NCBI RefSeq assembly: GCF_000004195.4
Contig: NC_030681.2
Span: forward strand, 88,977,681 to 89,041,680
Length of the DNA stretch: 64,000 nucleotides
Direction: 5' to 3'
DNA from: Xenopus tropicalis
Taxonomy: Eukaryota > Chordata > Amphibia > Anura > Pipidae
Shown: in pieces, positions 9,741-21,362 of the stretch
Numbering within the stretch: the first letter of the stretch is position 1
Layout: every line of letters begins with the position of its first letter
Program-made: the position numbers and the translations under genes
Notes under the pieces: generated by a model
What the model saw: the letters and a program-made list of their open reading frames with translations, nothing else
Told to the model about the DNA's origin: nothing
Database searches by the model: none

Positions 9741-12341
9741 GGCCAGTAAATGCCCTGGGTTTGTCCCACTTAGCACATAGTAAAGAAAAGGATGACAACT
9801 TTTCATGTTTCGTAATTTTTTGGTAAGTAAATATTTTCATAAACAAAAAGTTAAAGTTAGCCTATATCAGGTTAGTTGTTAGATATCACATTTCTGTTGA
9901 TATATTTATATTTTACTATGCAGAACTACTGCTGAACAAAGTAACACCATAAAACAGCACATCTTTTTTAGCAATGCAGCATCTCATTTTCTTTAGAGAA
10001 TATGTTCTTCATAATTCCATTATTTATCAGGATACAACAAATGTTTCTCTTCCTGTCTAATGATGTGGCCTTGTGGTTGTACAGAGACGTATGCCACCCT
10101 CACAGTACTCTGAAAGCGTTTTTAAAACTCAGAACTGGGGTATGTATAGCATCATAACCACAGAATGACAGTGTTCATAAGATTGCCTCTGTTTTACTAG
10201 AAATTACTAAGAAATTAGATCTGAAACACATTACCCCTTTCTAAACAAATAAAACAGTAATTAAAATGCAACATTATGATATGACTGTAACATATACCTT
10301 TTCTGAAAAATAGTTTTACTTTCAACAAAATACATACCTGACAAAACCCAAAAGTAAAGAATCTGCCTTATTAGCTAAGAAATCTGAATAAAGGGTTTAA
10401 ATCAAGCTTGGCACAACTAAAACCCTAATGTATTAGTTCTGTTTTGTTTTTCTACATAGCTATTCCTTTTCAAGCCCCATTTCTGATAGCTTAAAGGCAA
10501 CTTTCCAATATACATTAATTATATTCATATACATATATTATATTGATTATATATTCAATTATTTTAAATTTGCTGTTCCCTGCACGACTTGTCCTAAATA
10601 TATGTACAATTTAAGATTCCAGGTTCCATTAAGAACACAAAATTTGTTACACCAAAAGACATCTTGCAATGTCTGAATGCCCCAAACCGTCTGCCTCTAA
10701 AACCAAGCCTTAAACATCTTAAAAGTACTTTTCCTTAAAACAAAATTAACATACCATCCATTGGTCAAAGACCCATCTTAGACCCTTGTATATATCATTA
10801 ACACTCATATCTTTAAAGCACTCAACATAAAAAGGTCAAATACTTGCAAACATCTGACTCATGTCCTACATGGTAACTCCTTATAAGCAAATAATGGAGA
10901 TTAACAAGAAATGTATAGAGCAGCAGTAATTTTAAGCAGGAAAAGTCATAAAATATCCTTCCTTTGAAACAATATTCAATACAAGTAGGTGTGGTGGATG
11001 AAGTTGGTGGGAATGTGGCTACCGCCTTAACAAACATTTCTATTATATGTTATACATATAAAGGCATTCACTTTCTAAACAGTAAAGCAAGTTCAGAAAA
11101 GAGTACCCAGAACCTATAATCTTTATAGTATTTACTACAAAAATATATTTTTCAACAGTATAACAATGATATGTATATAAATAAGTTCATTATTATCACA
11201 CCTTTGAAAATGGAATTGAGAGTACTTGACTTGATGGCTGGAATTTAATCACAGATTCAAAGCAAGTAGTATTTACTGGTCTACTGTTTGAAAACAAATA
11301 TCTGATTAGTTGCTATGGGTTGACTTGGAGGTCCTTACTACTTTATTAACCCTTTCATGTTTTTCTGATCTCTGGTTTCTCTGTTTTTTTTTTTTAAAAA
11401 TAAAACCGTGCTTCATCTAAATAAACCATTTCCGTAAAAATATACTTTTTAATTAGTATGTGCTTTTGGGTACTCCTAAATAGAAAATTGTCATTATAAG
11501 AATTAAGGTCCGCCTCCTGGGATCATAGGATTCACAGTGCACACAAACAAGCCAAGGCACAGATACAGTACATGCTAGGCCACATCAGCCAATTAATGGA
11601 CAGAGTTCTGTCTTTGCTTCCACACTGCTTCTTGTTACAGTTAAAGCTGCATTATTTCTAGTCATGTGATCTCTGAGGGAGCACACAGCCCATCACTAAA
11701 TGCTGGATGCAAGGAAAAGGATATAAAAGTACAATAATTACTGATATATATATTCCAGTTTGGCGAGATTCTTTAATAGGTCACTTAACATAATATAAAC
11801 TGTTAGTTAAGTATTCATTTTGGGGGTATAGTTTCCTTTAAAAGACTATTACACACTGGCACACTAGGCATTTTAGGAGAGGGTAAATGCTAAGGTATAT
11901 GTTTTTGAGAAAACATAACCACAATTTTTATTAATGATTTAGATGGTGTTTTGTGTTTTTTGTCTTCTTGAGTGTTTTGTCTCAATATCCTTTATCAGCC
12001 CTCTTGTGTTAGTAAAAACATACAGGGTGGCTTCCCTGCCCCCAGCTGTTAGATCAGAGCATCCGTCCCACTCCAAGCCTTTTAATAGGAAGTTCTCCCC
12101 TTAAGAAACAGAATTTTGTTTCTTGTCAGTCAGATTACTATTTGTTTAGACACTTTTCTGGTGAGCATTAAGAAATGCATTCAAATCTTGTGAAGTTTGT
12201 CTGACCTGGAGGTCTATTCATGATAAATATCTTCTAGAGCTCCATCCTTATAGTGTGGTTCCAACTCAGTGAGCATGTTTAGTGAGCTTCTTAGCATATT
12301 CTAAACTAGAGCTGCTCATTTGTACCTATATATGTCACTTT
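9741..12341. other. Intergenic, AT-rich
   Basis: About 2.6 kb without a recognisable gene. 10500-10560 is a TATA/ATTA-rich stretch. Short reading frames only, none with a domain. Confidence 0.45.
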
Positions 12342-12556
12342 TTGGGGAAGATTTATGAAAACATGAGTTTAGAGCTTAATACATAAAAACTCACCCATGT
12401 TTCATTCATTCCTATGGTATATTTAGAAGCATATTTATGAAATGGTGAACTTTTACCCCTTGATAAATACACTTCTAAAAATCCCACAGGAATTAATAGA
12501 ATGTATGCGAGGTTTTTATGTATTAAGCAACAAACATTTTGATAAATCTTCCCCAA
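12342..12556. mobile_element. 215-bp palindromic MITE
   Basis: The ends are TTGGGGAAGATTTAT (12342) and ATAAATCTTCCCCAA (12556), a perfect 15-bp inverted pair. The arms continue imperfectly inwards through CATGAGTTTAGAGCTTAATA versus its complement and TTTATGAAATGG versus its complement. Related by wording (CATTCCTATGG, TTTAGAAGCATATTTATGA) to the elements at 52588-53190 and 53263-53470. Confidence 0.8.
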
Positions 12557-13251
12557 TAATTGTGACTGTGCTTGTGACTTTGTGAGTTATTCCTGTTCTT
12601 TTCCACTATGGATACAGACTCTAGGGTTTCCTGGACATGTATTATCTAATACAAGCTTGAAAATAATATTCAACTGGGATTGAATGTGAAAGTATGATAA
12701 TGCAATGATCAATGTGCAAGAAAAAACATGGCTCCAGCTTTGAGGAAAACATTTTCTGGTATAAAGAAAATACCAATGTTAGGTTTTAACAAATTACTGC
12801 ACAAGATGCAAGGAAAAAGACTGGTTTATTCTAAAATAAAGCAGCACATTATGTGAACACAGCACTGCCTGTGGTAGCTGTACAGTATTCATAAGGGGAT
12901 GGTGGTGTGCAGAATGTGGGCATCATTCAGATGCAAAAGCTAGGGAGGGCCAGTGGGCACAAGACACAGCACTGTACTGTCAAAAGCCTACACTGAACTG
13001 CACATCTTTTTTATTATTATTAGCTCTCACATTGGTAAGTTCTGGTTGACTTTTGGGTGAACACATACATTGCTATCCACTTGCTACTTGCTTAGTAAAT
13101 AAGCCCTACAGTCTTATTTTTGAAATTAAGTTAAAATGGCTCAAATGAGAACTTGTTAATGTTTTAAAGTTCCATGTGGATAGAGAAAAACTCACAGCAC
13201 TCCCTGGCTCCTCCAAAATAAGTTTCGCCTGGTGCACAGTATCAAGCAAGT
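12557..13251. other. Intergenic, mostly unrecognised
   Basis: No gene. The last 70 bases (AGTTTCGCCTGGTGCACAGT onward) look like the outer part of the fold-back repeat that follows. Confidence 0.4.
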
Positions 13252-13384
13252 ATGCTGGCATAGCAAGGCAATTACAAGCAGGGAAAACCCTGCACGTTTA
13301 TTTAGTGCAACACAGTAACATTTCAGGATGAAACCCTTCATCAGGGGATTTTCCCTGCTTGTAACTGCCTTGCTGTGCCAGCAT
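13252..13384. repeat. Fold-back repeat, about 40-bp arms
   Basis: The left arm 13252-13290 (ATGCTGGCATAGCAAGGC, then TTACAAGCAGGGAAAA) is the near-complement of the right arm 13344-13384. The loop holds GATGAAGGGTTTCATCCTG on the minus strand followed by AATAAACG, a layout shared by many frog retroelement tails. Compare the fold-back at 21181-21362. Element class unresolved. Confidence 0.65.
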
Positions 13385-13787
13385 CTGTGTATTTTAAAGT
13401 TCCAAGTTCCATTTCTCTCACCGCTCTATCACAGAGGGGTTGGTTGTTGGGAGAAATGGAAAGCATCCCCCTATTAGCCCCTGGAAATAAGGGAACATCA
13501 GGAGGTGCAGCCCTAAGGCAGGCAGTAAGGACACGGCTCTGCTGCACCCCCTGACACAGCTCTCTGCATTGAGTGCAGGATTTCATGGAAGGGGCACAGA
13601 AGCCTATGGCAGGTTGTACAATGCTGGACTCATGTTCATGTTGCCTCCTGCATTGTAAATGATTTTAACACATAATGAAACTGTTCTTTGCTTTTAGTTT
13701 CATACAAATGCACACACAAAAGTAAAGAGAGTGATATTTTTAGTCTGTGTTTGTAGGTTCAGCATTGTCATAATACAGTTAATAATA
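13385..13787. other. Intergenic, nothing recognised
   Basis: 13385-13580 may be outer sequence of the fold-back element. The 81-codon minus-strand frame here has no domain. Confidence 0.35.
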
Positions 13788-13944
13788 TAGGTATGGGACC
13801 TGTTATCCAGAATGCTCGGGACCTGCATTATTCTGGATAGGGGCACTTTCTGTAATCGGGATCTCCATACTTCTCCAGACTTCTAAAAAATAATTTGTAA
13901 TCCTGTAATTTGAAGCTTTCTGAGTAACAGATCCTTTACCTGTA
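13788..13944. repeat. GGTATGGGATCC-type interspersed repeat with both ends
   Basis: It starts TAGGTATGGGACCTGTTATC and ends ATCCTTTACCTGTA, so both termini of the family are visible. Inside are TTCTGGATA and CTTCTCCAGACTTCTAAAAA words. Copies at 7598-7725 and 62790-62855 are less complete. Confidence 0.7.
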
Positions 13945-14006
13945 CTAGAAACACAAATATCTCAGTGAAGTTCTTACTATACCACAAAGCAGAATCTCAC
14001 CAGACC

Positions 14007-14231
14007 TTAAGGGCTCTTACACATGGGCATTTCCCTCTGCATGCCCCTGTGGATTTCTCCTGCCCATCATGTTGTGTTAAACCTGCGTTTGGGGCTTAGA
14101 TGTGCCTGTGTCAGTACAGGAAGATAAGAAATAACAAATTGCTTTTCGTCCTGCACTCCCCTGTGGTGAAACTCAGGAGAAATCTATTGCAGTGGAACGA
14201 TGGGTAAAATGCCCATGTGTAAGAACCTTAA
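14007..14231. mobile_element. TTAA-flanked MITE (GGGCTCTTACACATGGGCAT ends)
   Basis: TTAA at 14007-14010 and 14228-14231 brackets inverted ends GGGCTCTTACACATGGGCAT and ATGCCCATGTGTAAGAACC (one difference over the outer 19). TTAA targets fit piggyBac-type transposases. 225 bp including one TTAA; non-coding. Confidence 0.82.
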
Positions 14232-15849
14232 GTTGCTCTTTTCCTTGTGTCCTTCTTGTTGCATTTGGTATCTATGGATTTTCAGATTTTAGTTTATTCA
14301 TACACAACTGTGTGTATTCCTACATAATAGTAAAACAATTTGTGTTTAATCAAAGTAGTGATAACATTGAAATACTGGAGTCCTCAGATTATGAACATGT
14401 AGTAACATTTAATGTATAATGTTTACTTTAACCATTCATCCAGGTAGCACACAGAGTTCTGTGGAGTATAAATATATTCTATATGCAAAGGAGGTCAGAA
14501 TGTGCACCGTGGCAGAAAGACGCAATGTGCAGTACAAGGTCATGGTGTACCAGTATCTGGCAGCTGGTGCCAGATATCATCCTGTTTTATAAAAAACTCA
14601 TAGAAGAGTGCCAGCAAGTATAATTCCATGATTTCATACTTCTACTTCTTTTGTGCGTCAATGTCTACTGATTTCCCCAGTTTCTCTCTTCCTCATTGCC
14701 AATCATGCATTATGCTAGGTCTTCTTCTTTTTTTTTTAATTGCATGGTTTTCTTTTGTCATCTTGAATAAATCTATTCTATGACTAACATAAAATGAGCT
14801 GTAAGCTCACGTAACTGCTATTAACTTTATTTATACAGGGGGTATGTAGGTACTGTGAAAGGGGCCTCAGTAAATAAAACTGTCTATTGGGAAATTGCAG
14901 AGAGGGTGACTGAATGTTGCAAACAATGAACTGTTCACAGGATGATTAAAGGGGAACTCCACCTAAATGTTTTTGAATAATGAAAGAAAATGTAATTTCA
15001 AGAAAATTTCCATTATACAGTAATTAAAAAAATGTCAATGGTTTTTTGAGAATAATATGTAAATTTAATTGCAGTATCTGTGGATTCCATTATGTTATCT
15101 GGTTTTTGATTCTTGAAAGATGTTTGTTAATCACCCAGCCTCTGCTGCATTGTTTTAGGAGTCAGAACCAGCAATATACACTGCCATAGAGTGCCGCGCA
15201 AAGCCATATCAATCTGCCTATGGAGTCAATATGCTTCTTCTCACCACACTGTTAGGCATGGGTTTGTTATACCTTTCTTTCAGATAAGCAATAAATATAA
15301 GCGTTCATCTTCAACAAAACCTGGTATTTAATGTGAGTCACTCGCAAATTACAATTGAGCAGTATATTGTCTGCCATTCTCTCATACATCAGAGGTGTTC
15401 CATGGAAGAAAATGGAAACTGATTCTGAATATGTTCTGAACAATCTAGTATATTTCCTTTTTAACAAAGATTATTATTCAAAATAAATGTACTTTATGTC
15501 ATGTTGCCGAATTCCATGTTGTTAACTCCCAGCTTCAACACACATCTCAGATATCATGGTCTGATTAATTCTACCAAGCATAATCATATTCCAGGCAGAT
15601 TAAAACATTTCATTTACAAGAGGGACACTTTTCTGAAAACATTTTTAAAGCACAGTGAACTCAATCACTGCTTGTCTCAATCTTGAACCCATCTGTCACA
15701 AAGCAGTGTATGACTCCCATCAAAACTATCATCGGAAATCCCTGGTACATATGGAAGAAAGTAAAAGGAGTAGAAGCCATCTGCATTGACACTAGCACTG
15801 TTAGTGTGCCTTTATCAATGTCCCATTCACCCATTGTTTCTTATCTGCT
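14232..15849. other. Intergenic, with one MITE end
   Basis: At 14946 the sequence TTAAAGGGGAACTCCACC is the outer end of a common TTAA-type frog MITE, but no matching right end was found. Otherwise no gene or structure recognised. Confidence 0.45.
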
Positions 15850-16118
15850 TTAGGGCAGGGGAACACGGGGAGATTAGTCGTGCCTCAGAATGTAAATCGC
15901 CAGTGGGATGGCATACGCGGCACCACGATTTGCCGAAGTCACCAAAGTTGCCTTGAGAGGAAACTTCAGTAACTTAGGCAAATCATGGTGCCCCGTATGC
16001 CATTCCACCGGCGATTTACATTCTAGTCGGTGGGATGGCATTGTGGGGAGATTAGTCGCCCGCAACAACGAAGATTTGTTGCGCTGCGACTAATCTCCCC
16101 GTGTATCACCACCCTTAA
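15850..16118. mobile_element. MITE with ACACGGGGAGATTAGTCG termini
   Basis: The left end TTAGGGCAGG...ACACGGGGAGATTAGTCG and the right end CGACTAATCTCCCCGTGTAT...CCCTTAA are inverted. Two inner arms carry GGGATGGCATACG and GCGATTTACATTCTAG. Many CpGs are intact, suggesting a young copy. A shorter, decayed relative is at 59852-59968. Confidence 0.83.
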
Positions 16119-16263
16119 CCCTCCTTAATTTCAGCTATGAACAATTTTATAGGCATTATAAAAAGGTATGTGATAAACATTTTGATACAGGGGATCAGTA
16201 ACAACAAAGGCATGCAATATTGACAAGTATGCAGACAGAAGAGAGACTTAGTCACCAAGATTA

Positions 16264-16765
16264 GGGGGCTGATTTACTTACCCACGAACGGGTCGAATGG
16301 AGTCCGATTGCGTTTTTTTCGTAATGATCGGTACTTTGCGACTTTTTCGTATGTTTTGCGATTTTTTCGGATTCTGTACGAATTTTTCGGATCCAATACG
16401 ATTTTTGCGTAAAAACGCGAGTTTTCCTATCCATTACGAAAGTTGCGTAAAAAGTTGCGCATTTTGCGTAGCGTTAAAACTTACGCGAAAAGTTGCGCAT
16501 TTTTCGTAGCGTTAAGTTTTAACGCTACGAAAAATGCGCAACTTTTCGCGTAAGTTTTAACGCTACGAAAAATGCGCAACTTTTTACGCAACTTTCGTAA
16601 TGGATACGAAAAACTCGCGTTTTTACGCAAAAATCGTATTGGTAACGAAAAATTCGTACAGAATCCGAAAAAATCGCAAAACATACGAAAAAGTCGCAAA
16701 ATGTTCGTTTTCAAGTCGGAACTTTTCCAATTCGGGTCAGATTCGTGGGTTAGTAAATCAGCCCC
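16264..16765. mobile_element. 502-bp near-perfect palindromic DNA element
   Basis: The ends are GGGGGCTGATTTACTTACCC at 16264 and GGGTTAGTAAATCAGCCCC at 16765. The whole element folds back around about 16515, with arms of about 240 bp that differ mainly near the outer ends. Within each arm a block TTTTTCGTAGCGTTAA/ACGCGAAAAGTTGCGCA is itself duplicated. It is full of CpG (repeated TTTTTCG/CGAAAAA words), which normally decay in vertebrates. Flanks read TTA and TAG, compatible with a TA-containing target (Harbinger-like; inferred). The reading frames on both strands are by-products of the palindrome. Confidence 0.88.
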
Positions 16766-19087
16766 TAGGTGTCCACTTTTCAAATGAACAATTTTAACAT
16801 TACCTTGGTGCAGGGCCTACCAATGGCAGAATTATAAGGTTATTAATGAACAGTTATTACATGAATAAGAAATTCTCAGCTGACACCTTTAGCCTGGGTT
16901 ATGTAATAAAGGGTGCAAAGTTCGCTACACAAATCGCTAATAACAACCAATCTGCAAGTAGCATTTTCTGGTCACTTCTTTGTCACTTGTTTAAAAATGG
17001 TTGCTATGGGTTATACAGCACCTTGCCAAACTTGTTCTTAGTCTACTAGTGTAGTATTGATATAAAATTCTTTGTAACAAACATTTTATTTCACCTTGAT
17101 TTATAACAAATGACAGATAAGTCACAGGTTTTATTTAGAGTTATACATTTTACATTTGTACTGTTTGAATTACAAAACTTCATATTAAGCAAATGTCTTT
17201 AATAGTCAGACTGGTATAGCATTGAATTATGCAGCTGTTTTGTTTTAGCAATAATGCAACTGATTTTCATCTAAATTTGTTCCTGACATTTTATATAATA
17301 CTAATGTTGTGCAGCCCTTTGTATTCATAGCTTCACTGTGGCTACACTACTTCATTATGGGATACTTTGTACATGGCCTTTGTATATATGGGCTAGGATG
17401 GCAGGTAGACAGCTACTTGCTGAGGTAGAAGAGGAATATTGCCTGGGCCCAAGCATTAATAATAACTAATATCTAGTCATTAAAAAGAACAATGCATGCA
17501 AAAAAATGCAAGTGACATTAAGATCCCTGTTGTGTATTCGTACAACATTATGCCGAACCTGGTATGAACAATAATAATAAATCTGCCACTCATTTGCCCA
17601 GGTGCTGTAACCCATAGCATCCAACCATTTACTGGTCACCTGTATAAAATAAAACACCTTATTGGTTGCTATGGGTTACTGCACTAATAAGGGGGTCAGT
17701 CTAAACACAAGGGCTCAATAGCTATTTTTAGTTGCAGTTCTTGAAGCCATACAGTGCTTGCCATACATAAGTGTCCTTGCCCATTACTGTCCATTTGTAC
17801 TTGTACTATGTACACTGCATTCCAATGTAATAGCTGTACCAGTGTGCAGCACACTTAGACACATGCAGACCTGTACCCAACAACAATCGTTGTTACACAC
17901 TGTGCCTGCAAACACTTACGTCATAAATACTTAAGTACTAATAAGTACTGTAAATTCATCAGAAGAACAACATACAACTGAAGGGCATGTGAATGCATAT
18001 GATCTTGTGTCATACCTTATATTAAAGGTGCCCAAATGTGCACTAACTAAAGGGAGCAAATGTGTGTGTCCCCTGTATCTGGTATAAATTTTGCAAGAAT
18101 TCTAGAAATTTTAGGAAACATTTTGAACTTTGCAGATTCAGTAAATAAGCCTTACTATCTTACTGAAGCTTAAATAACACGGGGGTCCCTACACTTGCTT
18201 CTCTGGAAAACCGGAGCAAATTCCTGTTGTTTGTTATTAAAACAGAACTTTTACTGAAATGCAAAGAGTTTTCAAACTGTTGACCCAATTTTCAAGAAAT
18301 GTTTCTGTTAAGTGCTTGACTATCCAAGCAATGATCCAGTTCTGCATGACACCTCCCATTCTTCTAAGGTTGCTGTATTACTTAACTGTTCATCTGCTCT
18401 TGATTAGGTTTTTTTATAGACCACAACAGCATCTTTCTTCATTTGGATTCTAGATTAAGTCAGGCTACTTGCCAGTTCTTAGGGAACATAAACAAGTTGC
18501 ACAGGCACTGAATGAGGGGTAATAAGACAGCATAGTCTCTAAAGGAAATTTCTCAGTTGCAGAGTTTTTTAAGGAACTTAATCCAGTGCCGGACAGACAG
18601 AGGCATAGGATGGAGAATGGAGGTAGCCCACTGCTACAGCTAGGGTATAGCAGCTGTATGGAAGTTCTGCCACTAGCACTCTCCTATACAAAAGCAGCAA
18701 CAACTTTAAGCTCTCTTTTTCATAAGGTCAGAATTCTCTTGAATGTGCTTCTTTTAGAAGTGGGACAGAATTGCTCAAGAGAACCATTGGAGGCATCCAT
18801 ATAAACATATTATATAATGGATACAGATGTAGACGTGGTAAAGGTTTCATAACAGGATATAAAAAGTGGAACTTCTGCAGTAACCTCATACCATGTTAGC
18901 CATAGTCATTAAAAAAAGATTTCTGTGGTAATATCATACTGTTTATTGGCAAACTGATTCAAGCTTTCAAGATGCAGAAATTAAAAATGTAGTCTTTTAA
19001 CCTTTATAGCTTATTTTTTTCTTTTTACATACATCAGTTTGCAAAGAAACATTATCTCTTTACCACTGAAATCTCTATTTTTGTTTT
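16766..19087. other. Intergenic, mostly unrecognised
   Basis: No gene found. 16917-17028 and 17566-17687 contain CCATAGCA/GGTTGCTATGGGTTA repeat words; the second is listed separately. Confidence 0.45.
17566..17687. repeat. Partial MITE with CCCATAGCA / TTGCTATGGGTTA arms
   Basis: The segment is palindromic around TGGTCACCTGTATAAAATAA: CAGGTGCTGTAACCCATAGC on the left pairs with GCTATGGGTTACTGCAC on the right. Related to, but diverged from, the CAAATTTGCCCA family. Confidence 0.55.
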
Positions 19088-19712
19088 TTAAAGGGATTCT
19101 GTCACAATAGATTTTACTATATTACATTGTTCACATTGCAAATAATTCTACCATTTAAAATGTTATTCTTAAACAAATTTTCTTAACAAATGTATTTTTA
19201 GCTGTAATATTGGTGAGTAGGCAGCCATGCATTGTGTCTGAGCTTTCAGAAGGAGCCAGCGCTACACAATAGAACTGCTTTCTGATAACCTATTGTTTCT
19301 CCTTCTCCCATGTAACTGGAGGAGTCATAAGCCAGACTTGGAGTTTTACAATTGAGTGCTATTTTGATATCTAACACTTTTAGCAATACAGGTGTCAGGG
19401 AGCTGCCATCTTGCTACCTCCCATTGTTCTGCTGATCGGGTAGCTGGAGGGGGGAACAGAGGCGGGGTGATATCACTCCAACTTGCAGCGCAGCAGTAAA
19501 GAGTGACTGAAGTTTATCAGAGCACATGTAACATGACTAAGGGCAACTGGCAAACTAAGATCATGTCTTAAATTTCAAAATTAAATTATTAATAAAAAAT
19601 AAATAATAATTAAATATAAAACTGTTTGCTCTTTTGAAAAACAGATTTCAATGCAGCATTCTGTTGGAGGAGTGCCATTAGCTGATGAATTTTGAAAAAA
19701 ACATTTTCCTTT
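19088..19712. repeat. TTAA-type MITE (TTAAAGGGATTCTGTCAC family)
   Basis: It begins TTAAAGGGATTCTGTCAC at 19088. The inner landmarks AGACTTGGAGTTTTACAATT, TTTAGCAATACAGGTGTCAG and CACTCCAACTTGCAGCGCAG recur in the same order in the copy at 56954-57905. The right end near 19712 (CATTTTCCTTTGA) is decayed. This copy is uninterrupted, so it gives the original order for the nested copy. Confidence 0.72.
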
Positions 19713-21180
19713 GACAGAACATGGGAATAATTCTTTTTGTTCCTCAAACCCTAACTAATTCCCAATATGGAGACTATAGAGATACAACCACTACTGTTTT
19801 GCTTCTTTATCAGGATCTGTTCTCAGTGGACTCTATTTGGGCCAAATATCCAGCTGCTTATGGTATTATGGCAACTATGAAGTGGGTAAAAGTTGGGTAA
19901 GAGGTATTACTTTAGTATACAGTTGGATTATTATACACAGCTATATAAAAGCTTATATTTTGTTTGAAAATATAAACGCAGGATTTAGTCTCATCAAAAT
20001 CACGAACAAAGGGATTGAACAGATACATGGCTTGATGAGTCAAAGTAAATCTGTAATTCACAGTAACCAACATCTCTTGCTGTTTTGAGCTCTCAGCATC
20101 TAATGGATTTATTTTCTACCTAACAAACACAGGACTTACTTAGTTCCTTTCCAGCCCAGACAAATGGGAAGTAGAATTTACAATTAACTTTCAGTATGAC
20201 ACAGACATTGATATGTTAAGGCAATGTGCAGTTTGCTTTTACTTTTTTTGTTTGCAGCTTTAGCTATGCAAGTACTGGTTTTAATTGATGCTGTGGAAGT
20301 CAGATATCTTTGTCTTCTGTTTCGTGTTATGCTAGACCGCAGCCATATGAGTAAAGAGTAAAAGAGCAATAGAAAATGACTCAGGGCTGCCAAAAGAACT
20401 GCATATCCAAAGATTATCCAATCAGGTATGGGAACTTCTACTAACATCTGTGAGTTTTCTGAAAAGAAATGAAGCAATAATACTCTATTGGAAAACTTCT
20501 GTATTGGGTTAAAATATTTTAATGGGAAAAAATACATGAGTACTCAAAAATGTGAGTGTATTTAATTACTTGCTATGGGACTTGACAAAAATCCGAAACC
20601 TCCTGCCAGATTCAACTACATGTTGTTTTTCTTTACTATTTATGTGCAATGCTACTGGTCAATCCTTCAGCACACTTCCACACAGACAGCCATGTTGCTC
20701 TATTAGGGTTGGCAGAATAGGATGGCAGTTTTTGACTGCCTCTTTTGGTACAAGATACTTTTGTTGGGTTCTTTTGATCTCAGTGCATGAAACATTTTTC
20801 ATGTGAAGATATGAAGTAAGTCAGCAGTGTTTTAAGAACAAAATTCTAAAATAAAAAGATCTTACAAAATCTGACACATTAAAAAAGTAATATAATAGGG
20901 TTCATTGAAATCAGCAAGCACAGTGGGCAACTTGTACTTTTCCCCACTGCCATTTGCATTTAAAACCACTTTATTAAAGGTGCTTGCATCAAAATGTGAT
21001 CTTTGCACTTTCATATAGTTGCACTTGGCACCACTCAGTCCTTCCTGCCTTCTGCAGCAAATTGGGTGCTGCTGTGCCTATTGACACAGGGAACCATGGA
21101 GCTACTGCTACCTCCTGACTAGATGGTTGCTCCAGGGTTCCCCTCAAGCCCTGCACAGCAAGCTTGTGGCTAAAGTATGA
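19713..21180. other. Intergenic, nothing recognised
   Basis: No gene. Reading frames at 19837-20088 and 20184-20537 have no recognised domain. 21000-21180 may be outer sequence of the fold-back that follows. Confidence 0.4.
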
Positions 21181-21362
21181 TTGAAGAAAAAAGCTGGCAC
21201 AGCAGGTCTTCATGCGGGATTAACCCTGCATGTTCATTTTAAAAAATGTGAAGTTTTGGGGACACGTCCATCATGTGACACATTCAAGGGTGTCACATTT
21301 TTTAAATAAAAATGCAGGGTTAATCCCGCATGAAGACCTGTTGTGCTGGCTTTTTTCTTCAA
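21181..21362. repeat. Fold-back repeat with 51-bp arms
   Basis: The left arm 21181-21231 and right arm 21312-21362 are complementary at 48 of 51 positions. The 80-nt centre folds further: TTTAAAAAATGTGA pairs with TCACATTTTTTAAA, and GTGACAC with GTGTCAC. Both this and the 13252-13384 fold-back place a GCTGGC(A/T)(C/T)AGC-like motif in the arms beside a TTAACCCTGCA or AAACCCTGCA word, so they look like members of one group. Confidence 0.75.

Noticed and set aside
16297..16797. Frames on both strands with repeated Arg-Lys and Phe-rich peptides
   Set aside because: By-products of the 502-bp palindrome; the same peptide appears on each strand.
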